Assembly (NCBI RefSeq): GCF_003116815.1 | Contig: NZ_QDKQ01000057.1 | Span: forward strand, 124,001 to 188,000 | Direction: 5' to 3' | DNA length: 64,000 nucleotides | Source of the DNA: Caulobacter endophyticus | GTDB taxonomy: Bacteria > Pseudomonadota > Alphaproteobacteria > Caulobacterales > Caulobacteraceae | Shown here: one piece after another, positions 8,331 through 17,085 of the stretch | Numbering within the stretch: position 1 is the first letter of the stretch | Layout: each line of letters begins with the position of its first letter | Position numbers and translations under genes: made by a program | Notes under the pieces: generated by a model | Database searches by the model: none | Seen by the model: the letters and a program-made list of their open reading frames with translations, nothing else | Told to the model about the DNA's origin: nothing

Positions 8331-9421
8331 TGCGGATACTTCTCGCCACCGACGCATGGGAACCGCAGGTCAACGGCGTGGTTCGGACCCTCACCAAGGT
8401 GATGGCCGAGCTTCGCGCCATGGGCCATGAAGTGGACGTGGTCAGCCCTGACCAGTTCCCGACCTTCCCGCTGCCCACCTATCCCGAGATCAAGCTCGCG
8501 ATCGGCGCCTACGAGCCGGTGCAGGAGCGCTTCAAGTCGTTCGAGCCCGAGGCGATCCACATCGCCACCGAGGGTCCGATCGGCCTGGCCGCGCGCCGCA
8601 TCTGCCTGGAATGGAAGCTGCCGTTCACCACGAGCTACCACACGCGCTTCCCCGAGTACGTCTCGGCCCGCCTGCCGTTGCCGCTGGCGGCCGGCTACAC
8701 CTACATGCGCTGGTTCCACAAGCCGTCGGGCCGCCTGATGGTGGCCACGCCCACCATGCGCGACGAGCTTGTGCGCCACGGCTTCCGCAACATCTCGCCC
8801 TGGTCGCGCGGCGTCGACACCGACGTCTTCAAGCCGCGCGCCGAAGGCGAGCCGGATCTGTTCGAGGGCCTGGCCCGTCCAATCTTCCTCAATGTCGGCC
8901 GCGTGGCCGTGGAGAAGAACATCGAGGCCTTCGCCAGCCTCGACCTGCCAGGCACCAAGGTCGTCATCGGCGACGGCCCCCAGCGCGAGGAGCTGGCCGA
9001 GAAATATCCCGAGGTGAAATTCCTGGGCGCCAAGTTCGGCGACGAGCTGGCCCGCCACTTCGCCTGCGCCGACGTCTTCTGCTTCCCGTCGCTGACCGAC
9101 ACCTTCGGCCTGGTGATCCTGGAGGCCATGGCCGCCGGCGTGCCGGTGGCGGCGTTCTCGGCCCCCGGCCCCATCGACATCATCCCGGGCTCCGGCGCCG
9201 GCGTGCTGGCCCCCGGCCAGACGGACGGCCTGCGCGAGGCGTGCCTGGCGTGCCTCGACATCGACCACGCCACGGTGCGCAAGTTCGCCGAGGGCTTCTC
9301 GTGGCGCGCCTGCGCCGAGGAGTTCTTCAAGAACCTGCAGCCCTACCCCGAACCGGAAAAGACCCGCTTCTGGCGTCGCCTGCGCCGCCTGGCGCGGATC
9401 CGCCGCAAGACGGCGGCCTAG
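8330..9421 (+). CDS. Family 4 glycosyltransferase
   Basis: A 363-residue GT-B fold enzyme of the SqdX/MgtA-like GT4 group. The N-terminal half begins MRILLATDAWEPQVNGVVRT; the C-terminal half has a nucleotide-sugar site with FLNVGRVAVEKN, VIGDGPQREEL and the EX7E-type segment in SLTDTFGLVILEAMAAG. Relatives transfer sugars to diacylglycerol or other lipid acceptors on the cytoplasmic face. There is no signal peptide and no clear membrane span; the basic C-terminus (RRLRRLARIRRKTAA) could bind anionic lipid. Start by overlap with the preceding stop. Donor and acceptor are unknown. Confidence 0.87.
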   Translation: MRILLATDAWEPQVNGVVRTLTKVMAELRAMGHEVDVVSPDQFPTFPLPTYPEIKLAIGAYEPVQERFKSFEPEAIHIATEGPIGLAARRICLEWKLPFTTSYHTRFPEYVSARLPLPLAAGYTYMRWFHKPSGRLMVATPTMRDELVRHGFRNISPWSRGVDTDVFKPRAEGEPDLFEGLARPIFLNVGRVAVEKNIEAFASLDLPGTKVVIGDGPQREELAEKYPEVKFLGAKFGDELARHFACADVFCFPSLTDTFGLVILEAMAAGVPVAAFSAPGPIDIIPGSGAGVLAPGQTDGLREACLACLDIDHATVRKFAEGFSWRACAEEFFKNLQPYPEPEKTRFWRRLRRLARIRRKTAA

Positions 9422-9430
9422 GGCTAGGAC

Positions 9431-9475
9431 CCTCCCCCTGAAGGGGGAGATGTCGGCGAAGCCGACGGAGGGGGA
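9431..9475. repeat. Intergenic repeat with two small hairpins
   Basis: CTCCCCCTGAAGGGGGAG (9432-9449) and GTCGGCGAAGCCGAC (9452-9466) are adjacent hairpins just after the glycosyltransferase stop. The same module is present in reverse orientation at 36801-36846. It may end transcription, but there is no T-run. Confidence 0.65.
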
Positions 9476-9504
9476 CGTAACCAGCCCCAACCCAACATCC
9501 GTAA

Positions 9505-9591
9505 AATCCCCGCGAAAGCGGGGACCCAGTGTTTTATCGTCGAGCGCCGTGGGTTTCGGAAAAAGCCTGGGTCCCCGCTTTCGCGGGGATT
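9505..9591. repeat. Large inverted repeat with 25-bp arms
   Basis: The arms 9505-9529 and 9567-9591 are perfect reverse complements over 25 bp. Each arm is itself a small hairpin (CCCCGCGAAAGCGGGG). A 37-bp spacer separates them. It lies in the convergent gap between the glycosyltransferase and the aspartyl protease and resembles REP/BIME-like intergenic elements rather than a mobile element with a gene. Confidence 0.7.
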
Positions 9592-9665
9592 GTACGGAAA
9601 GAAGACCGGTCAAAAACCTTGGACGCTTAAACGCTTCCCTTTCGGGGGAGAGGGTCTAAAGCCCC

Positions 9666-10427
9666 CTACTCCCGCCACCGCAGGATCAGCTGGTCGCCGC
9701 GCACCTCGTAGGACTCCAGGGTGTTGAGGAAGCTCATGCCCAGCAGCGAGCCGCTCATCGGGGCCTTGTTGATGTCCATGGGAAAGGCGTCGCGACGGAT
9801 CGGGCCGATGTCCAGGCGGTCGGCAGTCCAGCGGGCGCCGTAGCCCAGGCCGTTGGCCGTCTCGGCGGTCTGGTCGTAGCGCAGGGCGGCCATGTCCACG
9901 CCCACGCGTTGGGCGTCGGCGGGGCTGAGGACGGTGTTGCTGGCGCCGGTGTCGACCAGGAAGGGCACGCGCCGGCCATTGACCTCGCCGACGATGACGA
10001 AGGCCCCGCCTTCGCTGCGCATCACGCGCAGCTCGTGCGTCCCCGTGGCCACCGGCGCGCCGACGCCGAGCGCGACGCGCAGGCGCTGGGGCGCCTCGGC
10101 CAGCTCGGCGCGATAGAGGTAGCCGACGGCCAGGACGGCGACGATCGCCGCCCACACCGCCACATAGCCTGCGCCGTGCAGCATCTGGCGGCGGGTGGCG
10201 TACAGCGCGCCGGCCGACAGGGCCGGGATCAGAAGCACCGCCCAGGCCACACGCACCCAGTCGACGTCATGGAGGGTCCAGGGCGAGGCGCGCAGCAGCA
10301 GCAGCGCCAGCAGCGCGACGCCGGCCCCGACCAGGATCAGCCACGCCAGCCAGCGCCGCCACGAGACCCCGGACACGGGCCGTGGCGGCTGCGGCGGCTC
10401 GGCGCCCCACGGCCCCAGCTGGCTCAT
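9666..10427 (-). CDS. Membrane-anchored retropepsin-like aspartyl protease
   Basis: A 253-residue protein. The first ~20 residues are Pro/Gly-rich and cytoplasmic. Three hydrophobic segments follow (about 26-46, 57-77 and 86-104), then a C-terminal retropepsin-like domain with the active-site triplet in PFLVDTGASNTVLS (Asp159-Thr160-Gly161) and a flap-like region near SGSLLGMSFL. Only one DTG is present, so activity would require a dimer, as in this clan. The domain probably faces the periplasm. It lies 25 bp downstream of the CorC-like gene in the same direction and is likely co-transcribed. Substrate unknown. Confidence 0.82.
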   Translation of the reverse strand: MSQLGPWGAEPPQPPRPVSGVSWRRWLAWLILVGAGVALLALLLLRASPWTLHDVDWVRVAWAVLLIPALSAGALYATRRQMLHGAGYVAVWAAIVAVLAVGYLYRAELAEAPQRLRVALGVGAPVATGTHELRVMRSEGGAFVIVGEVNGRRVPFLVDTGASNTVLSPADAQRVGVDMAALRYDQTAETANGLGYGARWTADRLDIGPIRRDAFPMDINKAPMSGSLLGMSFLNTLESYEVRGDQLILRWRE

Positions 10428-10452
10428 GCCCGCGTCTCCCCGCGCCCGATGA

Positions 10453-11760
10453 TCAGTCCTCGTCGCCCTCGCGGCCCTTGCCGGCCTTGAGGATGACCTT
10501 GTCGATGCGCGAGCCGTCCATGTCGACGATCTCGACGTCGAAGGCGCCCAGGTGGACGATCTCGCCCTCGGCCGGGATGCGGCCCAGGCGGTCGAGGATC
10601 AGGCCGGCAACGGTGTGGTAGCCGCCCTCGGCCTCGAAGTTCTCGCCCAGGGCGTCGTTGAGCTCCTGGATATCGAGGCGGGCGTCGACCAGCCAGCTGC
10701 CGTCCTCGCGGCGCAGGATGCGGCGCTCGCCCTCGTCGTGGTCCTCTGGGAAGTCGCCGGCGATCATTTCCAGGAGGTCGATCGGGGTGATCACGCCCTG
10801 CACCGAGCCGAACTCGTCGACCACCAGGGCCACGTGCAGCGAGGTCTGCTTGAAGACGGCCATGGCGCGCAGCAGCGACATGGTCTCGGGGATGGCGATC
10901 GGCTGCTGGATGTGGGCGCGCAGGTCCAGCGGCTCGCCGCCAAGGCAGGCGTCCAGCAGGTCCTTTTTCAGCACCACGCCGATCTCGCCGTCGAGATCGC
11001 CTTCCAGGGCCACGACGATGCGCGAATAGGGGCACTCGCGGACCTCGGCCAGCACGGCCTGCGGCTCGTCCGACAGCGAGATCCAGTAGAGGTCGCGGCG
11101 CGGGGTCATGGCCACGCGCACCGGACGGTCGCCCAGGCGCAGCACTTCCTGGATCATCGAGCGCTCTTCCGGCTCGATCAGGCCGGCGTCAGCGCCTTCG
11201 GCCAGGACGGTCTCGACCTCTTCCGACGTAATGCCGCTGTTACGCTCGTCGCGCACGCCCATCAGCTTGAGGATGCCGGCCGTCGAGGCGGTCAGCAGGG
11301 TGACGAACGGGCGCAGCACGGTGGCCACGAAGGCCAGGAACGGCGCCATGGCGCGGGCCACCGAGTCGGGAAAGATCAGGGCCAGGCGCTTGGGCACCAG
11401 CTCGCCCAGGATCACCGACACATAGGTCAGGCCGATGACGACGATGGTGGTGGCGATGATCTCGGAATGGGGGCCGATGACCGGGAAGCCTTCGAGCCAG
11501 GCGTCGAGCGCGCCGGCGATGGTGGCCTGGCCGTAGGCGCCGGCCAGGATGCCGATCAGGGTGATGCCGACCTGGACGGCCGACAGGAAGCGCGTGGGGT
11601 GCTCGGCGAGGGAGAGGGCGATCTTCGCGCCGCGGTCGCCGCGATCAGCCAACGACTGAAGCCTGGCCCGCCGCGCGGAGACGATCGCGAGTTCGGACAT
11701 GGCGAAGACCCCGTTCAACAGAACGAGGAACAAAACGACGGCGAGCGCGAGGAGTATCAT
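10453..11760 (-). CDS. CNNM/CorC-type membrane protein with CBS domains
   Basis: A 435-residue hemolysin-C/CorC family protein. A hydrophobic N-terminus (MILLALAVVLFLVLLNGVFA) begins a CNNM transmembrane domain of about four helices to ~180. A CBS pair covers roughly 205-320 (MTPRRDLYWISLSD and VVDEFGSVQGVITPIDLLE), and a CorC/HlyC-type C-terminal domain follows. Family members are linked to Mg2+/Co2+ handling. An in-frame ATG 126 bp upstream lacks a ribosome binding site and adds an arginine/proline-rich tail; the start here has AGGGA just before it and opens with the first membrane helix. Not a true hemolysin. Confidence 0.87.
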   Translation of the reverse strand: MILLALAVVLFLVLLNGVFAMSELAIVSARRARLQSLADRGDRGAKIALSLAEHPTRFLSAVQVGITLIGILAGAYGQATIAGALDAWLEGFPVIGPHSEIIATTIVVIGLTYVSVILGELVPKRLALIFPDSVARAMAPFLAFVATVLRPFVTLLTASTAGILKLMGVRDERNSGITSEEVETVLAEGADAGLIEPEERSMIQEVLRLGDRPVRVAMTPRRDLYWISLSDEPQAVLAEVRECPYSRIVVALEGDLDGEIGVVLKKDLLDACLGGEPLDLRAHIQQPIAIPETMSLLRAMAVFKQTSLHVALVVDEFGSVQGVITPIDLLEMIAGDFPEDHDEGERRILRREDGSWLVDARLDIQELNDALGENFEAEGGYHTVAGLILDRLGRIPAEGEIVHLGAFDVEIVDMDGSRIDKVILKAGKGREGDED

Positions 11761-11850
11761 TGTCCCTAGGGGCAAGTGACGCGGCGCCGGACGGCGGCCA
11801 CGGCCCAGACTTTCATGACGCGGCGCGGGCGGACCGGGGGCCACTATACA

Positions 11851-11882
11851 AAAGAAAACGCCGCGGCCCATAGGACCGCGAC
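11851..11882 (-). terminator. Intrinsic terminator downstream of pstS
   Basis: Read on the minus strand: a 10-bp stem GTCGCGGTCC / GGGCCGCGGC (with G-T wobbles), loop TAT, then GTTTTCTTTTG. It lies between the pstS stop and the CorC-like gene and would insulate them. Confidence 0.65.
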
Positions 11883-11928
11883 GCAATCTTCGGTCGCGCG
11901 GCCAAAACGGCCGCGAAAAGGGCTCTTT

Positions 11929-12972
11929 CTACGACGCCGGGCGCGCCATGGCGGTCTTCCTGGCCACCACGTCCTTCTGGGCCTGGTGCTGGCCGGGCGG
12001 CAGCGGGATCAGGCCGCGCCCCTGCAGATAGCCGCCGCGACCGGTGGCGGCGTCGGAGGTGAACTCCTTCAGGAAGTCGTCCAGGCCCGGCGTGACGCCG
12101 ATGTTGGACTTCTTGACGTAGATGAACAGCGAGCGCGACAGCGGATAGGAGCCGTCGGCGATGGTCTGGGCCGAGGGCCGCACACCATTGATCGAGGCCC
12201 CCTTGATCTTGTCCATGTTCTCTTCGAGGTAGGACCAGCCGAACACGCCCAGCGCGCCGGGGGTCTTGGTCAGGGTGCCGACCAGGGCGTTGTCGTTCTC
12301 GCCGGCGTCGATCCAGCCGTCGCCACGCAGCGGGTCGACCTTGGCCTTGAACAGCTTCTCGTTGTCCGAGCGGATGGCGTCGATCGACGGGAACTTGCGG
12401 GCGCCGGCCTCGATGGCCAGCTCGACGAAGGCGTCGCGGGTGCCCGAGGTCGGGGGCGGACCATAGACCAGGATCTTGTTGCCCGGCAGGCCGCCGCCGA
12501 CGTCGTCCCAGCTGTTGGTGGTGTTCTTAACCCACTGGCCGCCCTTGTAGACATTGGCCGCCAGGCCCAGGAACAGCTGCTCGGTCTTGAAGTTGTAGTC
12601 GGCGCCGTCCTTGTCGGTGGCCACCACGATGCCGTCGAAGCCGATCTTGATCTGGAGGATGTCCTTGACGCCCTTGGCGGCGCACTGGTCGAACTCGCTC
12701 CTCTTCATCGGGCGCGAGGCGTTGGCGATATCGGGAAAGCCCTCGCCCGCACCGCCGCAGAACAGCTTGATGCCGCCGCCGGTGCCCAGGCTCTCGACCT
12801 TGGGAGCCTTCTTGCCGGACTTCTTGGCGAAGTTCTCGGCGGTGCGGGTGGCGAACGGGAAGACGGTCGAGGAGCCGGCGGCCCAGACGTAGTCGCGGGC
12901 GGCGTGGGCGGGAACGGCGGCCAGGCCCGACAGGGCGAGCGCTGCGGCCGCGCAGGACAGAAGCTTCTTCAT
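11929..12972 (-). CDS. pstS: Periplasmic phosphate-binding protein PstS
   Basis: Substrate-binding protein of the Pst high-affinity phosphate system, 347 residues. A Sec signal peptide (about 1-24, MKKLLSCAAAALALSGLAAV then PAHA) precedes the mature part. Phosphate-loop motifs are visible: AAGSSTVFPF (31-40) near the N-terminus, ESLGTGGGIKLFC, and PPPTSGTRDAF. No pstC, pstA, pstB or phoU is within the window, so it must work with an ABC transporter encoded elsewhere. It lies 69 bp downstream of the porin gene on the same strand and is probably co-transcribed from the Pho-box promoter. Start supported by the signal peptide. Confidence 0.92.
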   Translation of the reverse strand: MKKLLSCAAAALALSGLAAVPAHAARDYVWAAGSSTVFPFATRTAENFAKKSGKKAPKVESLGTGGGIKLFCGGAGEGFPDIANASRPMKRSEFDQCAAKGVKDILQIKIGFDGIVVATDKDGADYNFKTEQLFLGLAANVYKGGQWVKNTTNSWDDVGGGLPGNKILVYGPPPTSGTRDAFVELAIEAGARKFPSIDAIRSDNEKLFKAKVDPLRGDGWIDAGENDNALVGTLTKTPGALGVFGWSYLEENMDKIKGASINGVRPSAQTIADGSYPLSRSLFIYVKKSNIGVTPGLDDFLKEFTSDAATGRGGYLQGRGLIPLPPGQHQAQKDVVARKTAMARPAS

Positions 12973-13041
12973 CGTGGATTTCCTGACAGGGAAAAGGATG
13001 GAGCCGGGCGGAGCATCCCGTCCGCCCGGCGGGGATGGGCC

Positions 13042-14277
13042 CTAGAAGTCCAGCTGGGCGCGCAGCTGGAACTGCTTGATGCTGAAGTCCTGGTTGGCCC
13101 CGAAGTTGTCGACGTCGCCGTCGGTGTAGTTGGCCTGGAAGCGGACGTAAGACGTCGGGTAGTAGTTCACGCCCAGCGTCACGCCCTTGTATTCGCCGGC
13201 CTGCGAAGTCGCCGGCCTGGTCTTCAAGGTCTCGTAGGCCTCGGTGGTGTCGGCGATATCGTAGCGCAGGGCCAGCTCGACGCCGCCCCAGCCGCCGGCG
13301 GTGACCGGGTTGAGGATCTTGGGCCGCTTGAACTCGCCGACAACCGGGTCGTAGTTGCGCATCTCGCCGGTCGGCCAGAAGGTCACGTAGGCGTAGCCGA
13401 CCTTGATCTTCGGATCGCCGCCGACCGTCGCGCCGCCGGCGCGGGTGACGTCGATCGAGGCGTACTCGCCCTGCACCGAGAACGGTCCATGCACATAGGC
13501 GCCCTCGAAGGCCAGGGTGTTGTCGCGATTGCCGATGCCGCCCGAGGTGTAGAAGGTGGCGTTGCTGTAGGCGGTGTTGGTGCGGCCGCTATAGACGAAG
13601 GCGCCCTCGTCGCCCCGGTTGCGGTAGCGGTAGGACGCCGCCAGGTGCAGCTTGTCGAGGTCGCCGTTGACCGGCGCCCAGTGGCCGCGGGTCGTGATCG
13701 TGATCCGCTCCTTGGAATCGGCGTTGGCGTTGGCCAGGTCGACGGTGTTGATCGGCGCGCCCTGGACGGCCCCGGTCAGGCTGTAGTTCAGCCCCTGGTA
13801 CTTGGCCACGACGCCCAGCAGGTAGGAGTCGACGCCGAAATCGCCGTAGGGACCGCGGTCCATGAAGGTGATGAAACGGGTCGAGGTGAGGTTCTCCAGG
13901 CCGGCGGCCTTGATGTTGCCGAACAGGATCGAGACTGGCTCGTTCGGCTTGTACTCGATGACCACGTCGTCCCAGGTCCAGGCGCCGCCGTTCACGGCGC
14001 CGCCCTCGGCCTTGTAGGCGAAGTGGTTGTTCAGCTTGCCCTCGATGCCGAGGAAGACCTGGCGGCCGCGCACGTTGCGGGTGTCGAAGTCGCCGCCCGG
14101 ACCGTCGCGCTTGACGTCCTGGAAGACGGCGTCCAGCAGGATCCGTCCACGGACCTTGAAGGCTACGTCGTCATTGGAGAATTGCGGCGAGCCGCTCCAT
14201 TTCACGCCCAGGTCCTGGGCCTGGGCGGCGACGCCAAGGCCCAGGGCGAGGAACGCTCCCAGGGCCGGACGGCGCAC
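13042..14277 (-). CDS. Phosphate-selective porin (OprO/OprP family)
   Basis: Outer-membrane beta-barrel of 411 residues. A signal sequence (RRPALGAFLALGLGVAAQAQ) is followed by repeated amphipathic strands and a C-terminal Phe (LRAQLDF), with the RGRILLDAVFQDV and LGIEGKLNNHFAYKAE segments typical of the OprO/OprP family. It would let phosphate or polyphosphate cross the outer membrane to PstS, whose gene follows. The start is a problem: the frame opens at a GTG with no ribosome binding site, whereas an ATG at 14297 with GAGGGGGG upstream is out of frame (see findings). Confidence 0.87.
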   Translation of the reverse strand: MRRPALGAFLALGLGVAAQAQDLGVKWSGSPQFSNDDVAFKVRGRILLDAVFQDVKRDGPGGDFDTRNVRGRQVFLGIEGKLNNHFAYKAEGGAVNGGAWTWDDVVIEYKPNEPVSILFGNIKAAGLENLTSTRFITFMDRGPYGDFGVDSYLLGVVAKYQGLNYSLTGAVQGAPINTVDLANANADSKERITITTRGHWAPVNGDLDKLHLAASYRYRNRGDEGAFVYSGRTNTAYSNATFYTSGGIGNRDNTLAFEGAYVHGPFSVQGEYASIDVTRAGGATVGGDPKIKVGYAYVTFWPTGEMRNYDPVVGEFKRPKILNPVTAGGWGGVELALRYDIADTTEAYETLKTRPATSQAGEYKGVTLGVNYYPTSYVRFQANYTDGDVDNFGANQDFSIKQFQLRAQLDF

Positions 14278-14405
14278 AACGAGGTACTGATACTCATACG
14301 AGACCCCCCTCTTGCAGCTGCCTCTCCTTGTTGCCGGTCCATGAGGGGCCGGCGGAGGCGATTTCGGGCTTTAAAGAGGGGTCGTGACGGTTCTGGAACC
14401 GTTTA

Positions 14406-14423
14406 GCGACAGGTCGGTGACAA
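14406..14423 (-). promoter_or_regulatory. Pho box (PhoB binding site) upstream of the porin
   Basis: On the minus strand the sequence is TTGTCAC-CGAC-CTGTCGC, two direct 7-mers separated by 4 bp, matching the Pho-box pattern CTGTCAT-N4-CTGTCAC at 11 of 14 repeat positions. It lies 129 bp upstream of the porin GTG. This predicts induction of porin and pstS under phosphate limitation. Confidence 0.65.
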
Positions 14424-14540
14424 TCGATATTTCGTTCGACGAACTGCGATATTTTTGATGCCAGAAGCGCCAGCGGATCGCCCGACACATCCGCTCACTG
14501 ACGAAACGCGCGCCCAGGACACCCTCCGGCAGCGGCCAAA

Positions 14541-14570
14541 GAAAAAGGGCGGCCCATCGCTGGGCCGCCC
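14541..14570 (-). terminator. Intrinsic terminator after the TBDR at 14629-17040
   Basis: Perfect 10-bp stem GGGCGGCCCA/TGGGCCGCCC with a 4-nt loop. On the minus strand it is followed by TTTTTC, so it ends transcription of the receptor gene. Confidence 0.85.
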
Positions 14571-14628
14571 TTCGTCTTGCCGGAATCGCCGCCGGTCCGG
14601 GATCGCCCCGGACCGGAGGAAGCCGATC

Positions 14629-17040
14629 CTAGTACTTCACGCGCAGTTCCAGACCGTAGGTCCGGGGCGGGTTGAAGTTGGCGTAGTCGCCGATCGTGCC
14701 GCGGTTGGCGGCCGAGATGCGGTAGATGTGCTCTTCGTTCAGCAGGTTACGCGACCACAGCGACAGGCTCGCCGAGGCGGCGCCGTCGGCCATGCTGATG
14801 TCGGCCAGGGTCAGGTTGCCGTTGACGATGAAGCTGCTGTCGGTCTTGGCCGCCACGTACTCGGTGCGCGAACCGGTCGCCGAGGTGTCGGCGAATTCGG
14901 TCTGGAACGAGTACTGGGCGTCGGCGTAGTTGGCGTCCAGGTGAGCGCGGAAGGTCATGGAACCGACCGGCTTCTTGTAGTCGATATAGGCCGAGGCGGC
15001 GTTCGGCGGCGTGTAGACCACGTTGACCGGGAACGGCGTGCCCTGCGGAACCACCGAGTTGCCGGTGAACGGGAACGGCGCGTCCGGCACCTTCACGTCG
15101 GTATAGGCGTAGGAGAAGCCGACCACGATATCGTCGGTGACCTTGGCCGTGATGTCGGCCTCGAAGCCGCGGATCTTCGAGGTGCCCGGCGCATTGCGGG
15201 TTTCCTCGGTGTGAGCGCCCTGGGTGGGGCTCCCCGGGGTGGTGTCGACGCTGTCGAAGTCGATCTGGGTGCCGGTGCGGTCCATGGCGTAGGCGGCCAG
15301 GTTCACGCGCAGGCGGTTCTCCAGCAGGTCCATCTTGGCGCCGACTTCGTAGGACTTGACCTTTTCCGGGTCGAAGGCCTGGAAGTTCTGCGAGCGGGCG
15401 TTGGCGCCGCCGGCGCGGTAGCCGGTCGAGAACTTGGCGTAGAGGTTGATGTTCTCGGCGGCGTCGTAGGCCACGTTGATCATCGGGTCGAAGCGGCCCT
15501 TGTCGTAGTCGAACTTGAAGTTCGTGGCCTTGCCGTTGACGACGTAGAGCGTGCCCTCACGGCTGTCCTTGGTGTAGCGGCCGCCCAGCGTCAGGTGCAG
15601 GGCGTCCATAGACGGCGGGGTGTAGGTGCCCTGGCCGTAGACGGCGTAGCTCTCGGCGTCGGCTTCCGAGGCGCGGGTGATGAAGCGCGTGCCGCGCTGC
15701 CAGCCGGCGGTGCCGGCGGCCGCCTTCGAGGTGCCGTAGGCCGAACGGATCGTGTAGGCGGTGCCGTCGGCGTTCCACTGGTTGGTGAACGGCGTGGCGG
15801 CCGATTCCTTCACGTGTTCCTTGAAGTAGTAGAGACCGCCGACATAGGTGAAGTTGTCGCCGAAGTCGCCGACCAGCTGAAATTCCTGGCTGAACTGGCG
15901 CTGATACAGGTCCGACAGGCTGTAGCGGCCGAAGTTGGCGTTCGGCGCGAAGACGTTGCGCGACTCGATGCCCGAGTTGTCCCACTGGTTGGTGGCGACG
16001 GCGCGGGCGGCGGTGATCGAGCGCAGTTCCAGGTTCGGCGCGAAGCGGTACTTCAGGTTGGCCATCAGGCCGCCGGTCTCGTCGACGCTGGGCTGCTGGA
16101 CCGTGCCGATGTCGGAAACCGACTGGCGGTCGGTATGGACCTTAACCAGCGGCGAGAGCGGGTTGATCGTGCCGGCCGGGGCGCTGGCGGCGGTCAGCAG
16201 CTCGGCCTGGGTGCGCACGCGCTTGCCGTAGGGGTTGTAGCTGACCAGCTGGCTGAAGAACGGGGTGTTCTCGTCCTTGGCGTAGTCGAAGGCGACCAGG
16301 GCGCTGAACTTGTCGTTCGGACGGTAGAGCGCGCTGATGCGGCCGCCCTTGCGGTCGTACTGGTTCCAGCCGGCCTGGCCTTCCAGCGGGTTCTTGGTGG
16401 TCGGATCCTGGTGTTGCAGCAGGGCGTCGACCTTGACCGACAGGTTGGCGAATTCCTGGAAGTCCTGGTGCAGTTCACCGGTGTAGGCGCCGTAGTTGCC
16501 GACGCCGGCGGTGATGCGGCCGCCGAACTCGCCCGTCGGGGCCTTGGTGACGATGCTGAGGGCGCCGCCCTCGGTGTTGCGGCCGAACAGGGTGCCTTGC
16601 GGGCCGCGCAGGACCTCGATGCGCTCCAGGTCGAGCAGGGCGGCGTTCAGGCCCTGCTGGCGGCCCAGGTACACGCCGTCGATATAGACGCCGACGCCCT
16701 GATCGCGCGCGGTCTGGTTGGCGTCGAACGGCACGATGCCGCGGATGCCGATGGTCAGGGCCGACTGGCGGGCCTCGAAGGTGGCGACGCGCAGCGACGG
16801 GATGGCGCCGTCCTGCAGGCTGATCAGGCTTTCGGCATGGCGGTCGGCCATGGCGGTCGCGCTCAGGACCGAGATCGCGATCGGCGTGTTCTGCAGATTG
16901 GTTTCACGCTTGGTGGCGGTGACGACGACGTTGTCCAGGGCGGTGGCGTCATCGGCGGGCGCCGCGTCGGCGGCGTAAGCGACTTGGGCGGTGGCGAGCA
17001 GGAGGGCGGCGACGGCCGCGCCTTCGAAGTACTTGCGCAT
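14629..17040 (-). CDS. TonB-dependent receptor (siderophore/cobalamin-type architecture)
   Basis: Outer-membrane receptor of 803 residues. A signal peptide (1-23, ending VAYA) precedes a TonB-box-like NVVVTATKRE, and the plug contains GIRGIVPFD, VYIDGVYLGRQQG and the hallmark IEVLRGPQGTLFGRNTEGG. The barrel ends in YGLELRVKY. The plug is the common FyuA/CirA-like form, not the carbohydrate-type form at 3492. It lies between the pstS-porin pair and phnCDE on the same strand, with a weak Pho-box candidate 46 bp before its start, so uptake of a phosphorus-containing or iron ligand in phosphate starvation is possible; the ligand is not shown by sequence. Confidence 0.9.
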   Translation of the reverse strand: MRKYFEGAAVAALLLATAQVAYAADAAPADDATALDNVVVTATKRETNLQNTPIAISVLSATAMADRHAESLISLQDGAIPSLRVATFEARQSALTIGIRGIVPFDANQTARDQGVGVYIDGVYLGRQQGLNAALLDLERIEVLRGPQGTLFGRNTEGGALSIVTKAPTGEFGGRITAGVGNYGAYTGELHQDFQEFANLSVKVDALLQHQDPTTKNPLEGQAGWNQYDRKGGRISALYRPNDKFSALVAFDYAKDENTPFFSQLVSYNPYGKRVRTQAELLTAASAPAGTINPLSPLVKVHTDRQSVSDIGTVQQPSVDETGGLMANLKYRFAPNLELRSITAARAVATNQWDNSGIESRNVFAPNANFGRYSLSDLYQRQFSQEFQLVGDFGDNFTYVGGLYYFKEHVKESAATPFTNQWNADGTAYTIRSAYGTSKAAAGTAGWQRGTRFITRASEADAESYAVYGQGTYTPPSMDALHLTLGGRYTKDSREGTLYVVNGKATNFKFDYDKGRFDPMINVAYDAAENINLYAKFSTGYRAGGANARSQNFQAFDPEKVKSYEVGAKMDLLENRLRVNLAAYAMDRTGTQIDFDSVDTTPGSPTQGAHTEETRNAPGTSKIRGFEADITAKVTDDIVVGFSYAYTDVKVPDAPFPFTGNSVVPQGTPFPVNVVYTPPNAASAYIDYKKPVGSMTFRAHLDANYADAQYSFQTEFADTSATGSRTEYVAAKTDSSFIVNGNLTLADISMADGAASASLSLWSRNLLNEEHIYRISAANRGTIGDYANFNPPRTYGLELRVKY

Positions 17041-17085
17041 GAAAATTTACCCCTATTTGGTGGGGCGGGGGATATGACGCCAGCG

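Noticed and set aside
9505..9591. Insertion sequence or MITE with terminal inverted repeats
   Set aside because: No target duplication and no transposase; the hairpin-in-arm design fits a REP-like intergenic element better.
11776..14406. 876-codon plus-strand frame opposite pstS and the porin
   Set aside because: Antisense shadow of two well-supported genes, with a low-complexity product.
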